From a bacterium (GTDB lineage: Bacteria > ARS69), in assembly GCA_025774865.1 (NCBI GenBank), contig JALGZO010000714.1, positions 1 through 7,633 of the forward strand: a stretch of DNA of 7,633 nt. The letters run 5' to 3'. This document shows positions 5,497 to 7,633 of this stretch, piece after piece. Both the position numbers and the translations under genes were made by a program. Under the pieces are notes generated by a model, which saw only the letters and a list, made by a program, of their open reading frames with translations, did not search any database and was not told where the DNA came from. Position 1 is the first letter of the stretch. Each line of letters opens with the position of its first letter.

Positions 5497-7367
5497 TGAG
5501 CACCGTTCGGCTGAGCGTGGCCGCGTCGATCGTCGAGTTTCTGAAGAAGCAGTTCGTCGCGCGGGACGGCGAGAAGCATCGGTTGATCCGGGCGGTCGGG
5601 GGCATCTTCGGGCACGGCAACGTGGCCGGCCTGGGGCAGGCACTCGAGGAGCTCGGAGGTGACGAGCTCCCCTTCTACCAACCGAAGAACGAGCAGGGCA
5701 TGGTGCACACGGCGATCGCGTATGCGAAGACGCACGATCGCCTCGGTGCGATCGCGTGCACGACGTCAGTCGGACCGGGCGCGACGAACATGATCACGGG
5801 AGCCGCCACCGCCACGATCAATCGGCTTCCGGTGCTCCTGCTGCCCGGGGACGTCTTCGCGACGAGGATCCCTGCGCCCGTTCTCCAGCAGCTCGAATAC
5901 GGGCCAAGCATGGACGTGAGCGTGAACGACTGCTTTCGTCCCGTCTCGCGTTACTGGGACCGGATCAATCGGCCCGAGCAGCTCCTTCGCGCTCTTCCCG
6001 AAGCGATGCGGGTCCTGGCGTCGCCGGTCGAGACCGGCGCCGTGACGATCTGTCTCCCGCAGGACGTGCAGGCCGAGGCGTGGGACTTCCCGTGCTCCTT
6101 CTTCGAAGAGCGTGTCTACCAGGTAGCTCGGCCGTCGGTCGACCCGGAGTCCCTGGGCGAGGCCGCCGGCCGGATCCGAGCGGCCCGACGCCCGTTCCTG
6201 ATCGCGGGGGGGGGCGTCCACTACTCGGACGCGACCGCGGCGCTCGAACGCTTCGTCGAGAACACGGGGATCCCGGTCGGCGTGACGCAGGCCGGCAAGG
6301 GCGCGCTGCTCGACGATCACCCGGGCTGCACGGGAGGGGTGGGAGCCACGGGGACGCTGGCTGCGAACGAGCTCGCGCGCGAGGCCGACCTCGTGATCCT
6401 CGTGGGCACACGCCTCTCCGACTTCACCACGGCCTCGAAGACGCTGTTCGCGGAGGATGCCGCATTCGTCAGCCTGCAGATCGATCCGCACGACGCGGGC
6501 AAGCACGGTGCTCATCCGCTTCTGGGCGACGCCCGCGTCGGGCTCGAGCAACTGACGGACGCGCTCGCCGGTCATCGCGTATCAGAGGAGTACGATCGCG
6601 AGATCTCCTCGGCGAAGCAACGGTGGGACGCGGCGCACCGCGTGATCGTCCGGTCCGGCTCAAACGGCGAGGGCCGCCGCCTCTGGCCGGTCGAAGTGAT
6701 CCGCATCCTCAACGAGCATGTCGAGCCCGACGCCACGATCGTGCATGCCGCGGGCGGACTCCCGGGCGACCTTCACAAGCTCTGGCGATGTCGATCGGCC
6801 CGCGACTACCATTCCGAATACGGCTACTCGTGCATGGGCTACGAGATCGCCGGTGCGCTCGGCGTCAAGATGGCGCGGCCGGAACGGGACGTCTACGCGC
6901 TCGTGGGCGACGGCAGCTATCTCATGCTGCACTCCGAGCTCGTCACGTCGGTGCAGGAAGGTCGCAAGATCACGATCGTCTTGATCGACAACGGCGGCTA
7001 TCAGTGCATTCACGGATTGCAGCGGCACTGTGGCGGAAGAAGCTTCGGCAACGAGTTCCGCCGGCGCACTGCGATCGTCGGCGATCTCTCGGGCGACTTT
7101 CTCTCGATCGACTACGCCGCGAACGCCGCGAGCCTCGGGGCGGCCTCGTTCCACGCGGAAACCGAAGCGGAGCTCATCGAGGCTCTCGATGCCGCTCGTT
7201 CCGAAACGAAGAGCGTCCTGATCCACGTCCCCGTCGAGACCGGCCCGCCGATTCCGTCCTACGCCTGGTGGGACGTACCGATGGCCGACGCCTCCAACGT
7301 TCCCGGCGTTCGCAAAGCGAGGGAAGCGTACCTCGCGGCCCGCGCCGACCAACGCTACTACTACTGA
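5496..7367 (+). CDS. iolD: 3D-(3,5/4)-trihydroxycyclohexane-1,2-dione hydrolase, ThDP-dependent
   Basis: The 623-residue product is about the length of B. subtilis IolD (637). It hydrolytically opens the cyclic dione made by IolE to 5-deoxy-D-glucuronate. It has the three-domain layout of thiamine-diphosphate enzymes. The N-terminal pyrimidine-binding domain (about 5-200) has FYQPKNEQGMVHTAIAYAK, in which E66 is the expected cofactor-activating glutamate, then TTSVGPGATNMITGAATAT (89-107). The central domain (about 215-360) has FLIAGGGVHYS (234-244). The C-terminal diphosphate-binding domain has YGYSCMGYEIAGALGVKMA (442-460) and the metal/ThDP motif GDGSYLM (471-477) ending at N499. The ATG at 5496 is preceded by GGAG at 5484-5487 and overlaps the iolB stop; a GTG one codon earlier is a less likely start. 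Acetolactate synthase relatives share the fold, but the context and motifs point to IolD. The FLIAGGGV codons include a nine-base G run (6206-6214); the frame is intact. Confidence 0.93.
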   Translation: MSTVRLSVAASIVEFLKKQFVARDGEKHRLIRAVGGIFGHGNVAGLGQALEELGGDELPFYQPKNEQGMVHTAIAYAKTHDRLGAIACTTSVGPGATNMITGAATATINRLPVLLLPGDVFATRIPAPVLQQLEYGPSMDVSVNDCFRPVSRYWDRINRPEQLLRALPEAMRVLASPVETGAVTICLPQDVQAEAWDFPCSFFEERVYQVARPSVDPESLGEAAGRIRAARRPFLIAGGGVHYSDATAALERFVENTGIPVGVTQAGKGALLDDHPGCTGGVGATGTLAANELAREADLVILVGTRLSDFTTASKTLFAEDAAFVSLQIDPHDAGKHGAHPLLGDARVGLEQLTDALAGHRVSEEYDREISSAKQRWDAAHRVIVRSGSNGEGRRLWPVEVIRILNEHVEPDATIVHAAGGLPGDLHKLWRCRSARDYHSEYGYSCMGYEIAGALGVKMARPERDVYALVGDGSYLMLHSELVTSVQEGRKITIVLIDNGGYQCIHGLQRHCGGRSFGNEFRRRTAIVGDLSGDFLSIDYAANAASLGAASFHAETEAELIEALDAARSETKSVLIHVPVETGPPIPSYAWWDVPMADASNVPGVRKAREAYLAARADQRYYY

Positions 7368-7376
7368 GGTGGCGTG

Positions 7377-7633
7377 ATGAGAATCGGAGTGAACCCCATC
7401 GTCTGGAGCAACGACGACTTCCACGATCTCGGAGGCGACATCTCGCTCGAGCGGTGCCTCGCGGAGGCGAGGGCGGCCGGCTACGCCGGCATCGAGCTCG
7501 GCCACAAGTTCCCACGGGAGCCGGAGCGGCTGCAGCCCCTGCTGCGGAACTCCGACCTCGAGCTCGTCTCGGGTTGGCACAGCCTGCACCTCCTCGACCG
7601 TTCCATCGCCGAGGAACGCAGCCGCTTTCGTGA
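7377..7633 (+). CDS. iolE: Inosose dehydratase, N-terminal part (cut by window edge)
   Basis: The first 85 codons of a gene that continues past the right edge; family members are roughly 290-310 residues. IolE dehydrates scyllo-inosose to 3D-(3,5/4)-trihydroxycyclohexane-1,2-dione, between the IolG and IolD steps. It is a metal-dependent TIM barrel of the xylose isomerase-like superfamily. The N-terminal strand and loop IGVNPIVWSNDDF (3-15), then the CLAEARAAGYAGIELGHKFP stretch (27-46) with the conserved GIE-GxKFP pattern, and LELVSGWHSLHLL (61-73) are characteristic of IolE. ATG 7377 is preceded by GAGGTGG (7366-7372), which overlaps the iolD stop at 7365-7367. An in-frame GTG directly before it (7374) is an alternative start. 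The gap to iolD is nine bases, so it belongs to the same operon. The metal ligands lie mostly beyond the window and could not be checked. Confidence 0.88.
   Translation, partial: MRIGVNPIVWSNDDFHDLGGDISLERCLAEARAAGYAGIELGHKFPREPERLQPLLRNSDLELVSGWHSLHLLDRSIAEERSRFR

Noticed and set aside
5756-7633. Very long plus-strand open frame (about 625 codons) overlapping iolD and iolE
   Set aside because: It is a shadow frame of high-GC coding DNA: rich in Arg, Pro, Gly and Ala with no domain, while the overlapping frames give textbook IolD and IolE.

Overview
The window is bacterial DNA of high GC content (about two thirds by eye) with strongly GC-biased third codon positions. That bias explains the many long spurious reading frames on both strands. 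Gene density is high, intergenic gaps are short, and there is no sign of a mobile element, RNA gene or CRISPR array. Nothing fixes the lineage. A high-GC, probably Gram-negative environmental bacterium is a reasonable guess, prompted mainly by the membrane glycosyltransferase that ends in TPR repeats.

Layout, left to right. (1) Positions 1-1496, minus strand: a polytopic permease of the NCS2 / xanthine-uracil type, nearest in pattern to the AzgA-like branch. It is open at the left edge and appears to start at TTG, so an ATG-only scan would miss it. (2) Positions 1497-1576: an 80-base divergent intergenic region with one plausible sigma70-like promoter facing each way and an imperfect 16/13-base tandem repeat overlapping both. 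(3) Positions 1577-3583, plus strand: a large membrane protein of the GT-C / ArnT-PMT glycosyltransferase type with C-terminal TPRs. (4) Positions 3584-3664: a short gap containing a small hairpin between two copies of a GGCGCC-centred palindrome. (5) Positions 3665-7633, plus strand: four tightly packed myo-inositol catabolism genes in the order iolG, iolB, iolD, iolE. iolE is cut by the right edge.

The iol genes cover four consecutive chemical steps. IolG oxidises myo-inositol to scyllo-inosose, IolE dehydrates it, IolD hydrolyses the resulting cyclic dione to 5-deoxy-glucuronate, and IolB isomerises that to 2-deoxy-5-keto-gluconate. Junctions of ATGA (iolG/iolB), TGATG (iolB/iolD) and nine bases (iolD/iolE) indicate one translationally coupled transcript. 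The kinase (iolC), aldolase (iolJ), semialdehyde dehydrogenase (iolA), regulator and dedicated inositol transporter are not in the window; they may lie to the right or elsewhere.

The iol block is an ordinary pathway, and I see no clearly new system. The points most worth a second look are the permease, which lacks the acidic residues expected at the NCS2 substrate site; the GT-C/TPR gene placed directly in front of the iol genes; and the repeat-containing divergent promoter.
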